Notes under the pieces: generated by a model | Told to the model about the DNA's origin: nothing | Seen by the model: only the letters and a program-made list of their open reading frames with translations | Database searches by the model: none | In this document: positions 1-9,134 of the stretch, one piece after another | Layout of the letters: every line of letters starts with the position of its first letter | Numbering within the stretch: the first letter of the stretch is position 1 | Made by a program: the position numbers and the translations under genes | From: Nonomuraea cypriaca | GTDB lineage: Bacteria; Actinomycetota; Actinomycetes; Streptosporangiales; Streptosporangiaceae | DNA length: 64,000 nucleotides | Assembly (NCBI RefSeq): GCF_015645445.1 | Contig: NZ_JADOGI010000018.1 | Location: 1 to 64,000, forward strand | Direction of reading: 5' to 3'

Positions 1-83
1 GCGGTGGGGTGGTGAGGCGGTGCGGCGGTGGGGTGCGGCGAGCCCGCTTGGCGGTGGCGGGCCGGTGTGGCAGGAAGGGTGAT

Positions 84-803
84 GTGAAGGAACCGGCGTC
101 CGGCTCTCCACCCGCCGCACGGCGCGGCCTTCCGCTGACCGCGCTGGCCGTCGTCCTCACGGTCGGCACCGGAGCGGTCGACGTCGCGAGCTTCGCCGTG
201 CTCGGCGGGGTGTTCAGCAGCGTCATGACCGGCAACCTGGTGGTCCTCGGCTTCGCCGTCGGCACCGCCGCCGTCGCGCAGGTGCTGAGCACCGCCACCG
301 CCGTCATCGGCTACGCCCTAGGGGTCGCGGCCGGCGCCCTCATCACCGGCCGGTCCCGGCCGGCCGGCCCGGTCTGGCCTCCCAGGGTCACGGTCACCCT
401 CGGCACGGAGTTGCTCGTCCTGCTGGTGTTCGCCACGGGCTGGGAACTGACCGGTGCCCGCCCCACCGGGGCCCCGCTGTACGTTCTGCTCGCCCTGGCC
501 GCCATGGCCATGGGACTGCAGAGCGCGGCCATGCGCGGCCTCGGAGGTCAGGAGGCGGTGTCCACCACCTACCTCACCGGAACGCTCACCGGCGTCATCT
601 CCGCCCTGCTCACCCCCACCCGCCTGGGCAGAAGCCACCTGCGTGGCATGGCCATCCTCGCCGCCGTCGCAGCCGGCGCCGCATCGGGGGCACTCGTGAT
701 CACCCATGTTCCCGCCGCGCTGCCCGCCCTCCCCCTGGCCACGGTCGCCGTCGTCGTCACCGCCGCGACCGTCCATCACCGCAGGTGCAGGCACACCGGA
801 TGA
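84..803 (+). CDS. DUF1275 (YoaK-like) integral membrane protein
   Basis: The 239-residue protein is almost entirely hydrophobic, with about six predicted membrane spans. It carries the DUF1275 signatures DVASFAVLGGVFSSVMTGN near the N-terminus and AMGLQSAAMRGLGGQEAVSTTYLTGT in the middle (shown in parts: AMGLQSAAMR, then VSTTYLTGTLTG). The family is found in many bacteria and its substrate is unknown. I chose the GTG at 84 because AGGAAGG lies 6-12 bases upstream; the frame is open further left but that part is low-complexity Arg/Gly. It ends just before the convergent LysR gene, with no shared function evident. Confidence 0.8.
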   Translation: MKEPASGSPPAARRGLPLTALAVVLTVGTGAVDVASFAVLGGVFSSVMTGNLVVLGFAVGTAAVAQVLSTATAVIGYALGVAAGALITGRSRPAGPVWPPRVTVTLGTELLVLLVFATGWELTGARPTGAPLYVLLALAAMAMGLQSAAMRGLGGQEAVSTTYLTGTLTGVISALLTPTRLGRSHLRGMAILAAVAAGAASGALVITHVPAALPALPLATVAVVVTAATVHHRRCRHTG

Positions 804-824
804 CCTGAGCGGGTGCGAGCGGGT

Positions 825-1844
825 TCAGAGACGATGCCGGTCCCCCGGGTCCGCGGCGAAGGCAGCGCGGTCGACGTCGGGGAGCCACTGGCGCCGCGGG
901 TCGAACGGCCGGTGGTTGTCCGCGACATTGCGAATGAGCAGGTCCAGGGCCGGGTGCTGGTTCTGGCTGTGGTGGAGGAGCGACCACGGATAGACGGGCA
1001 CCGGATCGATGAGGGGGATCTGGACGGTGTCCGGATGCCAGGGAAGCCGGCACTTCTCACCGACGAGGGTCACCAGGTCTCGGGAGCCGACCTCCGCTAC
1101 CAAGTGCTCCCAGCCGAAGTCAGGCCCAGAGGTGTCGATCCGGAGGTCGAACGCGAGGCCGAGGAAGCGATGGTATTCGGCCCACTCGCTCCCGGCGACG
1201 TTGCCCGGCATCCACACGGTCGATCCGGACAGCCGCGCCATCTCCACCCGCCGCAGACCGGCCAGCGGATGGTCGCGGCCGACCAGCACATGCACCGGTT
1301 CGAGGTACGCGGGACTCGACACGAGCTCCTCTTCCGTCACCCCGTCGACCCGGCAGAAGGCCGCGTCCACGGATCCGCGAGCGAGCGCGCCACGCGCTGA
1401 CCTGAGCCCGTGGGAGGTGACGATCTCGACTTCCACGCCCTCGACGGTCTCGTAGAACGTCTGGACCAGGTCGATGGACGCCACCCGGGTGTCCAGCACG
1501 TCGATCCGGAGCGCGCGGCGCCGGGCACGCAGCGTTTCGAGCGCCTGGTCGGCGGTGCTGACGAGGGCGCGCGCGTGGGGAAGGAAAGCCCGGCCGTCCT
1601 CGGTGAGATCCGCCCCTGTACGCGAGCGAGCGAACAGCCGCACGCCGAGGAAAGACTCGAGCTTCGCGATGCGCTTGGAGATGGCCTGCTGGCTGACTCC
1701 CAGCTTGGCCGCGGCATCACTGAAGTGCCGATCCTCGGCGATGCCGACAAAGGAGCGGACCGCGGCGAGATCCAAATCCGCCGCACCTTCATGAACAACC
1801 GATGGTTGTGAGGTTGCGCCGTGTCGATTGTTGGACAACACCAT
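825..1844 (-). CDS. LysR-family transcriptional regulator
   Basis: 339 residues. The N-terminal winged helix-turn-helix is clear (LDLAAVRSFVGIAEDRHFSD, then AAKLGVSQQAISKRIAKLE and GVRLFARSRTGADLTEDG). The rest is a type 2 periplasmic-binding-like effector domain (VLVGRDHPLA, LVAEVGSRDLVTLVGE). The first ~20 residues before the HTH are unusual, so a start further in is possible. It is divergent from dnaE with 62 bases between starts. A short palindrome TGTTG-GA-CAACA lies at its own start codon (about 1829-1840) and may be an autoregulatory site. The target is unknown. Confidence 0.85.
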   Translation of the reverse strand: MVLSNNRHGATSQPSVVHEGAADLDLAAVRSFVGIAEDRHFSDAAAKLGVSQQAISKRIAKLESFLGVRLFARSRTGADLTEDGRAFLPHARALVSTADQALETLRARRRALRIDVLDTRVASIDLVQTFYETVEGVEVEIVTSHGLRSARGALARGSVDAAFCRVDGVTEEELVSSPAYLEPVHVLVGRDHPLAGLRRVEMARLSGSTVWMPGNVAGSEWAEYHRFLGLAFDLRIDTSGPDFGWEHLVAEVGSRDLVTLVGEKCRLPWHPDTVQIPLIDPVPVYPWSLLHHSQNQHPALDLLIRNVADNHRPFDPRRQWLPDVDRAAFAADPGDRHRL

Positions 1845-1906
1845 CAGCTCTCGGGTCGAATGCTCGGGTTCGCGAGAGAGCTTACAACCAGAGGGGGTGG
1901 TAACCG

Positions 1907-4900
1907 GTGCGGTCCTTCGTGCATCTTCACGTGCACACCGAGTACAGCATGCTCGACGGCGCCGCCAAGGTCGGACTGCTGATGGACGAGGTGGCCCGGC
2001 AGGGGATGCCTGCCGTGGCGATGAGCGATCACGGCAACGTGCACGGCGCGTACGAGTTCTACCACGCGGCGAACAAGGCCGGCGTCAAACCGGTCATCGG
2101 CATCGAGGCGTACGTCGCTCCCGCGTCCCGGTTCCGCAAGGAGGCGGTGTACTGGAGTGACAACCTCGCGCTCCGCAAGTCCAACGATGCCACCGGCGAA
2201 GGCGGCGACGTCTCCGGCCGCGGCCTCTACACGCACATGACGATGTGGGCCGCCGACGCCGAGGGCCTGCGGAACCTGTTCCGGCTCCAGTCGCGGGCCT
2301 GGCTCGAAGGCCATGTGCAGAAGTACCCCCGGATGGACGATGAGCTGCTCGCCGAGCACGGCAGGGGCATCCTCGCCACGACCGGCTGCCCCTCCGGCGC
2401 GGTGCAGACCAGGCTGCGCCTCGGCCAGTACGACCAGGCCCGCGAGACCGCCGCCAGATATCAAGAAATATTCGGAAAAGAGAGCTATTTCCTGGAGCTG
2501 ATGGACCACGGCCTCGCCATCGAACGCCGGGTCCGCGACGACCTGCTGAGGCTCGGAAGGGAGCTGGGCCTGCCGCCCCTGGCCACCAACGACTCCCACT
2601 ACGTGACCGAGGACCAGGCGGCGGCGCACGACGCGCTCCTGTGCATCGGCACCGGCAGGCAACTCGCCGACCAGAACCGGTTCCGTTTCGCCGGGACCGG
2701 CTACTTCGTCAAGACCGCCGGGGAGATGCGGAAGCTGTGGGACGCGGAGGTCCCAGGCGCGTGCGACAACACCCTGCTCATCGCCGAGCGCGTCGGTGAC
2801 TACGGCGAGGTGTTCGCCCACCGGGACCTGATGCCGAAGTTCCCGGTTCCCGAGAGCGAGTCCGAGTCGTCGTGGCTGCGGAAGGAGGCCATGGAGGGCG
2901 CGCGGCGCCGTTACCAGGGCGACCCGCCGCAGGAGGTCCTGGACCGCATCGACTACGAGCTGTCGGTGATCGACGACATGGGCTTCCCCGGCTACTTCCT
3001 CGTGGTCGCCGACATCTGCAGGTACGCCCGCGCGAACGGAATCGGTCTCGGCCCTGGCCGAGGATCGGCGACCGGGTCGATGGTCGCCTACTGCACGGGC
3101 ATCACCGAGCTCGACCCGATCGAGCACAAGCTGATCTTCGAACGTTTCCTCAACCCCGAGCGCATCACGATGCCGGACGTCGACCTGGACTTCGACGACC
3201 GCCGCCGGGACGAGATGATCGACTACGTCACCAAGAAGTACGGCGACGACCGCGTGTGCCAGATCGTCACCTTCGGCACGATCAAGGCGAAGGCCGCGGT
3301 GAAGGACTCCTGCCGGGTGCTCGGCTACCCGTACGCGCTCGGCGACCGGATCACCAAGGCGTTCCCCGCCGCCGCCGGTGGCAAGGAGATCCCGCTGTCG
3401 GCCATCCACGACGAGAACCACCCCCGCCACGGCGAGGCCGCCGAGCTGCGGAAGATGTACGAGGAAGAGCCCGACGTCAAACGGATCATCGACACCGCCA
3501 AGGGCGTGGAGGGCCTGACGCGCGGCACCGGCGTCCACGCCGCGGGTGTGATCCTCTCGTCCGAGCCGTTGATCGACGTGCTCCCCCTGGTGAAGCCGAA
3601 GCAGGGCGGCCCGGTCATCACCGGGTTCCCCTTCACCCAGGCCGAGGACATGGGCCTGCTCAAGATGGACTTCCTCGGGCTGCGGAACCTCACCGTCATC
3701 AACGACGCCATCGCCAACGTCAGGACGAACAAGGGCGTCGACATCGACATCCGCGACGTACCCTTCGACGACGAGCGGACGTACGAGCTGCTGGCGCGCG
3801 GTGACACGCTCGGGGTGTTCCAGCTCGACAGCGGCGGGATGCGGATCCTGCTGCGGCTGATGCAACCGACGGTGTTCACCGACATCGCCGCGGTCAACGC
3901 GCTCTACCGCCCCGGGCCGATGGAGATGAACGCCCACACCAACTACGCGCTACGTAAGACCGGGAAGCAGCAGGTCGAGCCGATCCACCCGGAGCTGGCG
4001 GAGGCGCTCGAACCGATCCTGGGTGACACCTACCACCTGGTGGTCTTCCAGGAGCAGGTCATGGCGATCGCCCAGCAGCTCGCCGGGTACTCCCTCGGCG
4101 GCGCCGACATGCTGCGCCGCGCGATGGGCAAGAAGAAGAAGGACGTGCTGGACGCCGAGTGGGGCAAGTTCTCCGCCGGCATGAGCGAACGCGGCTTCTC
4201 CGACGAGGCCGTCAAGGCCGTCTGGGACGTCCTCGTCCCTTTCTCCGGGTACGGCTTCAACAAGTCCCACACCGCCGGATACGGCGTCGTGTCCTACTGG
4301 ACGGCCTACCTGAAGGCGAACCACCCGGCCGAGTACCTCGCCGCGCTGCTCACCTCGGTCGGCGACGACAAGGACAAAATGGCGATCTACCTGTCGGACT
4401 GCCGCCACCTCGGCATCAAGGTGCTGCCTCCGGACGTCAACGAGAGCGAGCTGAACTTCGCCGCCGTCGGGGACGACATCCGCTTCGGCCTCGGCGCGAT
4501 CCGCAACGTCGGCGCGGGCGTCGTCGACGCGATCGTGCAGATCCGCCGTGAGCGGGGCGGCTACACCGGCTTCAACGACTTCCTGGCCAAGGTCCCGCCG
4601 ATCGTCTGCAACAAGCGCGTCATCGAGTCGCTGGCCAAGGCCGGCGCGTACGACAGCCTCGGCCACCGGCGCAAGGCCATCGTCATGGTCCACGAGCAGG
4701 CCGTCGACGCCGTCATCGACGTCAAGCGCAACCAGGCCCGCGGCCAGGACTCCCTCTTCGGCGCCTTCGATGGCCCCGCAGACGACCCCGCCAGCGACAC
4801 CGGCGACGTGTTCTCGGTGGCGATCTCCGAGGAGGAATGGGACAGAAGCACACTGCTGGCCTTCGAACGGGAGATGCTCGGCCTGTACGTCTCCGCCCAC

Positions 4901-5479
4901 CCCCTGGACGGCACCGAGCGGGTCCTGGAGGCCAACCGCGACACCACGATCGCCCGGCTCCTGACCTCCGGCCGTACGGACGGCTTCGTACAGGTGGCCG
5001 GAATCGTCTCGGGGTTGCAGCGCAAGGTCACCAAGCAGGGCAGCCCATGGGCGATCGTCACCCTCGAAGACCACGACGCCGCGGTGGAGTGCCTGATCTT
5101 CCCCAAGACCTACACCCTGTACGGCGAGGCCCTGGCCGAGGACCTCGTGATCTCCGTACGGGGCCGGATCAACGTGCGCGACGAGACGGTGAGCGTCTAC
5201 GGCGAGGAGATCGCCCTCCTGAACGTCTCCCAGCCGGACACAGAGCCTCCCGTCGTGATCTCGGTCCAGGAGACCCAGCTGAACCCGCGGCTCGTCCAGG
5301 AGCTCAAACACATCCTGACCACCCATCCGGGCCGGGCACCCGTACACGTGCTCATGCACCGTCGCAACGCCAAGAGCGTGCTGCTGGACCTCCGGCCGTT
5401 CCAGGTCACGCCGGATCCGGCGTTCTACGGCGACATCAAGGCTCTGCTCGGCGCCGACGCTCTGGGAAGCGCGCGGTGA
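1907..5479 (+). CDS. dnaE: DNA polymerase III alpha subunit, DnaE1 type
   Basis: Replicative polymerase catalytic subunit of 1190 residues, the usual length of actinobacterial DnaE1. The N-terminal PHP domain keeps its metal-site residues: HLHVHTEYS (H8, H10), MSDHGN, ATTGCPSG and ATNDSHYV, so PHP exonuclease proofreading is plausible. The palm has PDVDLDFDDRRRDEM with acidic residues D426 and D428, and GLLKMDFLGLRNL carries the third. KSHTAGYGVVSYWTAYLKAN, a helix-hairpin-helix region and an OB fold (VQVAGIVSGLQRKVTKQG onward) follow. GTG start at 1907 with GAGGGGGTGG upstream. The 3' end overlaps the convergent hydrolase gene by 44 bases. Whether this is the only dnaE copy cannot be told from this window. 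Confidence 0.96.
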   Translation: MRSFVHLHVHTEYSMLDGAAKVGLLMDEVARQGMPAVAMSDHGNVHGAYEFYHAANKAGVKPVIGIEAYVAPASRFRKEAVYWSDNLALRKSNDATGEGGDVSGRGLYTHMTMWAADAEGLRNLFRLQSRAWLEGHVQKYPRMDDELLAEHGRGILATTGCPSGAVQTRLRLGQYDQARETAARYQEIFGKESYFLELMDHGLAIERRVRDDLLRLGRELGLPPLATNDSHYVTEDQAAAHDALLCIGTGRQLADQNRFRFAGTGYFVKTAGEMRKLWDAEVPGACDNTLLIAERVGDYGEVFAHRDLMPKFPVPESESESSWLRKEAMEGARRRYQGDPPQEVLDRIDYELSVIDDMGFPGYFLVVADICRYARANGIGLGPGRGSATGSMVAYCTGITELDPIEHKLIFERFLNPERITMPDVDLDFDDRRRDEMIDYVTKKYGDDRVCQIVTFGTIKAKAAVKDSCRVLGYPYALGDRITKAFPAAAGGKEIPLSAIHDENHPRHGEAAELRKMYEEEPDVKRIIDTAKGVEGLTRGTGVHAAGVILSSEPLIDVLPLVKPKQGGPVITGFPFTQAEDMGLLKMDFLGLRNLTVINDAIANVRTNKGVDIDIRDVPFDDERTYELLARGDTLGVFQLDSGGMRILLRLMQPTVFTDIAAVNALYRPGPMEMNAHTNYALRKTGKQQVEPIHPELAEALEPILGDTYHLVVFQEQVMAIAQQLAGYSLGGADMLRRAMGKKKKDVLDAEWGKFSAGMSERGFSDEAVKAVWDVLVPFSGYGFNKSHTAGYGVVSYWTAYLKANHPAEYLAALLTSVGDDKDKMAIYLSDCRHLGIKVLPPDVNESELNFAAVGDDIRFGLGAIRNVGAGVVDAIVQIRRERGGYTGFNDFLAKVPPIVCNKRVIESLAKAGAYDSLGHRRKAIVMVHEQAVDAVIDVKRNQARGQDSLFGAFDGPADDPASDTGDVFSVAISEEEWDRSTLLAFEREMLGLYVSAHPLDGTERVLEANRDTTIARLLTSGRTDGFVQVAGIVSGLQRKVTKQGSPWAIVTLEDHDAAVECLIFPKTYTLYGEALAEDLVISVRGRINVRDETVSVYGEEIALLNVSQPDTEPPVVISVQETQLNPRLVQELKHILTTHPGRAPVHVLMHRRNAKSVLLDLRPFQVTPDPAFYGDIKALLGADALGSAR

Positions 5480-6242
5480 GGAAGTCCTCGAGGATGTCGC
5501 TGAAGACGTCCGGCCGCTCCATGTTGGGGTAGTGGGCGGTCCCGTCGATCGAGATCGCACTGCCGTCGGGGACGGCGCCGGCGAGGCGTTCGGCCATGCC
5601 GATGTGGTCGGGCGAGTCGAGGGCGCCGTTGACGGCCAGCACGGGCACGTCGATCCCGGCGGCGCGGTCCCAGGTGTCGCGCACCGGGATGAGATGGTCG
5701 GGCTCGTCCTTGGTGTGCTTGGACATGGTGCCCTGGGTCATCCGGCGCAACCGGTCGACGACCTCGGGATCGAGATCGCCGAGGGTGCGGTGCGGGCCGG
5801 CGGCGAAGAGCATCAGACCCTCGACCGAGGCGTCCAGATCACCCGCGGCCATCGCCGCGTGCCACGCGGCCCAGGTCCGGGTGGTCCAGGGATCGGTGAA
5901 GTACGGCTCGCTGGTCCCGGCGCCGCTGACGACCACGGCGCTGACCAGCTCAGGATGCTCCAGCGCGGTGTCGACCGCGACGCTCGCCCCCATGGACACG
6001 CCGACCAGGATCGCCGGGCCGGTGTCCAAGTGGCGCAGCAGCGCGGCGAGGTCGTCGGTGTGCCGGAACGGCTCGGCGGCGTTCGCGGAGCGGCCGTGGC
6101 CGCGCGCGTCGGGCGCGATGACGCGGTACCGCGAGGCGAGAACGGGGATCTGGTCGTCCCACATGCTGTGGTCGGTGAAGCCGCCGTGCAGGAAGACGAG
6201 GGGCCGGCCGGTGCCGGTGTCGAGCCAGAACAGGTCCTTCAT
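5436..6242 (-). CDS. alpha/beta-fold hydrolase
   Basis: 268 residues with the classical alpha/beta hydrolase layout: oxyanion-hole motif VFLHGGFTDHSMW (residues 16-28), nucleophile elbow GVSMGA with Ser83, acid in NGALDSPDH and His in GTAHYPNMERP. No signal peptide, so cytoplasmic. ATG at 6242 follows the divergent MarR promoter and begins at the edge of an inverted repeat. The pair suggests that MarR represses this hydrolase in response to its substrate, perhaps an ester or lactone. The substrate itself is not visible in sequence. Confidence 0.85.
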   Translation of the reverse strand: MKDLFWLDTGTGRPLVFLHGGFTDHSMWDDQIPVLASRYRVIAPDARGHGRSANAAEPFRHTDDLAALLRHLDTGPAILVGVSMGASVAVDTALEHPELVSAVVVSGAGTSEPYFTDPWTTRTWAAWHAAMAAGDLDASVEGLMLFAAGPHRTLGDLDPEVVDRLRRMTQGTMSKHTKDEPDHLIPVRDTWDRAAGIDVPVLAVNGALDSPDHIGMAERLAGAVPDGSAISIDGTAHYPNMERPDVFSDILEDFLTARFPERRRRAEP

Positions 6243-6290
6243 GACAACCAAAGTGTCATTATTGGCCGAAAATGGCAACTTAGGTGTCAT
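6241..6290. promoter_or_regulatory. candidate MarR operator in divergent promoter
   Basis: Between the hydrolase and MarR starts: ATGACA-N7-TGTCAT forms an exact inverted repeat at 6241-6259, and GTGTCAT recurs at 6284-6290, 31 bases after its first copy. An imperfect larger palindrome begins AAGTGTCAT and ends ATGGCAACTT. This fits a MarR dimer site that controls both genes; inference from position and symmetry only. Confidence 0.5.
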
Positions 6291-6299
6291 CATGGTGGG

Positions 6300-6758
6300 G
6301 TGAGCGAGACAGAGGACGAGCCGACCGACCGGCTCAGCGAGGTGTTCGACCTGGTGGGGCCGCTGTATCGGCGCGCCCAGCGCAAGGTGGAGCAGTACGC
6401 GCCCACGATGGGCCTGTCGGTCGGGGTGCGGGCCGTGCTCAACATGCTGCGCGAGCACGGGCCGATGACCGTCCCCCAGATGGGCCGGGCCCAGGCGTTG
6501 AGCCGGCAGTTCGTGCAGCGCATGATCAACGACGCGGCCGCGCGCGGGCTGGTCGAGGCCGTCCCGAACCCGGCGCACAAGAGGTCCTCGCTCATCCGGC
6601 TGACCGGGGAGGGCCGGTCCGCCATCACCGCCCTGATCGACAGCGAGCGCGCGATGCTCCGCGAGGCAGGCGCCGACCTCGACGACGCCGAGATCGACGC
6701 CTGCCTCCGGGTGCTGTCGAGCCTCCTCCGATTCCTGGACCACGTCGACATGGAATGA
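6300..6758 (+). CDS. MarR-family transcriptional regulator
   Basis: 152 residues with a MarR winged helix: MTVPQMGRAQALSRQFVQRM (recognition helix) and the wing region AHKRSSLIRLTGEGR. GTG at 6300 is the most likely start; no good Shine-Dalgarno precedes it, so the transcript may be leaderless. It is divergent from the alpha/beta hydrolase with only 57 bases between, in which there is an inverted repeat, so it probably represses the hydrolase and itself. Confidence 0.88.
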   Translation: MSETEDEPTDRLSEVFDLVGPLYRRAQRKVEQYAPTMGLSVGVRAVLNMLREHGPMTVPQMGRAQALSRQFVQRMINDAAARGLVEAVPNPAHKRSSLIRLTGEGRSAITALIDSERAMLREAGADLDDAEIDACLRVLSSLLRFLDHVDME

Positions 6759-6767
6759 GTCGTGAGG

Positions 6768-8183
6768 TCACGCCTGGGAAAGCAGGGAATCGTAGGCGGT
6801 CGAGTGCTGCTGACCGGACATGAAGGACAGGAACTGCCGGACGAAAGCACTGCGTGAATAGCCGTCGCCGCTGTCGGCCAGATCGCGGTGGAAGGCCGTG
6901 CGGAACAGGTTCTGGTATTCCTGGGCGTCGATCGCCTGGTCGTCGTCGACGTCGGTGACGTCGAACAACACGTCGGCGATCTTGATCAGTCCGGCGCTGG
7001 GCAGGGAGGCGGCCGAGGTGGCGTACTCGCGGCGGGTGACGCGGCCGTCGCCGTCGCCGTCGAGGCTTGCCTGCAGCTCCCGCCACCAGGCGGCGTAGGC
7101 GCTGTAGAGCCGCTCCTCGTCGCGCTCGCCCAGGTCGAGCCGGGTGGCGATCTCCCTCGCGATGGCGGCCAGATCCGGCCAGTCGAGATAGCCGTTGCCG
7201 GTCTGGTCGAGGACCTCGGCGAAGAACCGGTCGGCCGACAGGGTGGTCGGGTGGTCCTCGCCTGGAGCCGGGGTGATGAGCCGGAGCATGGCCGCGGCCT
7301 GGCCCGCCTTGCGGCGCAGGGTCTCCCATGGCTCGGCCCCTTGAGCGGGATCGAGCAGCCTCATGACCGAGCCGACCTGCATCCAGCTCTCAGGAAGCAC
7401 GCGGGTGGCGAGTCCGGCAGTCAGGTAGGTCCCGTGCATGAGCGCCCGCGATCCAGGCAGGTCGGGCAGGGCGACTCGCCTGCAGAAGGAGTCAGGCAGC
7501 GACGCGATGGTGATCGCGGCGGCCATGGGGCCTGCCAGGGCCCGGGTCGCGGCCCACACCGCGGGCTGACCGCGCAGCACCGGTGGGGCCGGCACGTTGG
7601 CGAAGAGCCGGAAGAGGATGACGCGCACGGCCTCGGTGTTCTCCAGGCGATGGTCGATCATGTCGTCGTAGTAGGGCCAGAACTCCCGCAACGTCGCGGG
7701 GAGCCGGTCGCTGTCGCCCTCGAGCAGGGCCAGGAAGGTGCGGAACTCGGCGTAGAGCCGCGCCAGCACGGGACCGTCGAGCGCCTCGCCGCTCAGCCGG
7801 CACATCGTCACCGTCGACTCGAAGAGCGTCGCCACCACCCAGGCGCGTGCCTCGGCGTCGGTCGCGTCATAACCGCGGCCCTGCGCGTCGGTGCCGGAGA
7901 TGCGGGCGTGCAGGCGGTTGAGCCTGGCCGCTTCGCGAGCGCGTACGGACGCGTCGGGGTCGAGCACCCGCCGCGTGCTCACCACGGTGTTGCGCAGGCG
8001 CCGCCACGGATGCGTGACGAACGTCGAGTTTTCCATCAACGCCGCGCCGACCTGCGGATGCGCGGCCTCCAGCACCGTGGCGCGGGCCACCGCGAGGCTC
8101 CAGCGTGCCTCGTTGACCAGACGGCGCAGTATCGAGTCGGGCCCGAAGACGTCGACGGTCTCCTCAGCGGTGGTCTGGCTCAT
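6768..8183 (-). CDS. MpaB/latex-clearing (DUF2236) oxygenase-like protein fused to EF-hands
   Basis: 471 residues in two parts. Residues ~15-300 match the DUF2236 family (fungal MpaB oxygenase, rubber oxygenase Lcp), with conserved AHPQVGAAL (His42), the GTDAQGRGYDATDAEARAWV segment (98-117) and further helices; these enzymes are haem-dependent oxygenases that cleave isoprenoid chains. Residues ~315-455 are a calerythrin-like EF-hand domain: loops at 326-337 (DQTGNGYLDWPD), 375-386 (DGDGDGRVTRRE), 411-422 (DVDDDQAIDAQE) and a degenerate fourth near 434. The fusion is unusual. Its ATG overlaps the uppS stop by 4 bases (ATGA), so it is translationally coupled. Calcium-dependent cleavage of a polyprenyl substrate is inferred, not shown. 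Confidence 0.82.
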   Translation of the reverse strand: MSQTTAEETVDVFGPDSILRRLVNEARWSLAVARATVLEAAHPQVGAALMENSTFVTHPWRRLRNTVVSTRRVLDPDASVRAREAARLNRLHARISGTDAQGRGYDATDAEARAWVVATLFESTVTMCRLSGEALDGPVLARLYAEFRTFLALLEGDSDRLPATLREFWPYYDDMIDHRLENTEAVRVILFRLFANVPAPPVLRGQPAVWAATRALAGPMAAAITIASLPDSFCRRVALPDLPGSRALMHGTYLTAGLATRVLPESWMQVGSVMRLLDPAQGAEPWETLRRKAGQAAAMLRLITPAPGEDHPTTLSADRFFAEVLDQTGNGYLDWPDLAAIAREIATRLDLGERDEERLYSAYAAWWRELQASLDGDGDGRVTRREYATSAASLPSAGLIKIADVLFDVTDVDDDQAIDAQEYQNLFRTAFHRDLADSGDGYSRSAFVRQFLSFMSGQQHSTAYDSLLSQA

Positions 8184-8917
8184 CGAAGTCCCTCTCCTGT
8201 CATGGCGGCCGGCCGGCGGACGTCGCCGAACCGGCGCTGGCGCCGCCGGTAGGTGTCAAGGCATTCCCAGAAGTGGGTCGCGCGGAAGTCGGGCCACAGC
8301 ACCTCGGGGAAGACCCACTCGGCGTAGGCGACCTGCCAGAGCATGAAGTTGGAGATCCGCTGCTCCCCGGACGTGCGGATGACCAGGTCCACGTCAGGCG
8401 TGTCGGGGTACGGCAGGTGCGCGGCGAAGCCGGCCTCGGTGACCTGCTCGGCCGGCACGCCTGAGCGGATCAGCGAGCGGGTGGCCTCCACGATGTCTCG
8501 GCGCCCCCCGTGATCGAAGGCGACGGTCAGCGTCATGCGGCTGTTGTCGCCGGTCATCGTCATCAGATCGGTGATGTCCCTGACCAGCGGCGGTGGGATC
8601 CGCGGGTCGGTCATGCCCAGGAACCTGCACCGGACGCCCCGCGCGTGCAGCACCGGCGCGTGCTTGCGGATGACCCGGCGCACCAGCCTCATCAGGACGT
8701 CGACCTCGCCCATCGGCCGCCGCCAGTTTTCGGTGGAGAACGCGTAGAGGCTCAGCCACTTGACGCCGGCCGAACGTGCCGTCTCGATGACGTCGATCAC
8801 GGCGGCCTCGGCCGCCTCGTGGCCCGCGGTGCGCGGCAGCGATCGCCGCGCGGCCCAGCGGCCGTTCCCATCCATCACGCAAGCCACGTGACGTGGCAAT
8901 CCCGTTATCGTTTCCAT
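8180..8917 (-). CDS. uppS: cis-prenyltransferase (isoprenyl transferase, UppS family)
   Basis: 245 residues, typical for the family. Conserved blocks: VACVMDGNGRWAARR with catalytic Asp16, LYAFSTENWRRP, and VDLVIRTSGEQRISNFMLWQ followed by YAEWVFPEVLWPDF. These enzymes condense isopentenyl diphosphate onto an allylic primer to make Z-polyprenyl diphosphates. The ATG at 8917 directly precedes METITGLPRH; an upstream in-frame extension has no family similarity. Being first in a coupled pair with an isoprenoid-cleaving-type oxygenase, it is more likely a specialised paralogue than the housekeeping undecaprenyl enzyme. Confidence 0.92.
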   Translation of the reverse strand: METITGLPRHVACVMDGNGRWAARRSLPRTAGHEAAEAAVIDVIETARSAGVKWLSLYAFSTENWRRPMGEVDVLMRLVRRVIRKHAPVLHARGVRCRFLGMTDPRIPPPLVRDITDLMTMTGDNSRMTLTVAFDHGGRRDIVEATRSLIRSGVPAEQVTEAGFAAHLPYPDTPDVDLVIRTSGEQRISNFMLWQVAYAEWVFPEVLWPDFRATHFWECLDTYRRRQRRFGDVRRPAAMTGEGLR

Positions 8918-9134
8918 GGCTGAGCGTAACTCTAACATTACGTACGGTGCCCGCGAAGTCGCGGCGGGGGGCGAGACCGTACCGTCCCGATACCATCGAC
9001 CTGCGCCGCCCGCGGGGCCCGGTGAAACGCCGCCCGCCATCCATTCGGTCATCTCATGGCGGCGCCCCCAGACGACGGCCCCGGCTGCCCATCGCCGCCC
9101 GGGGAATTCGCCGTATGCCAGAAAGGAAAGATCG

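Noticed and set aside
1844..3937. Long minus-strand reading frame opposite dnaE (697 codons)
   Set aside because: Antisense to a clear dnaE; composition is shadow-type (rich in Arg, Gly, Val, His) with no domain.
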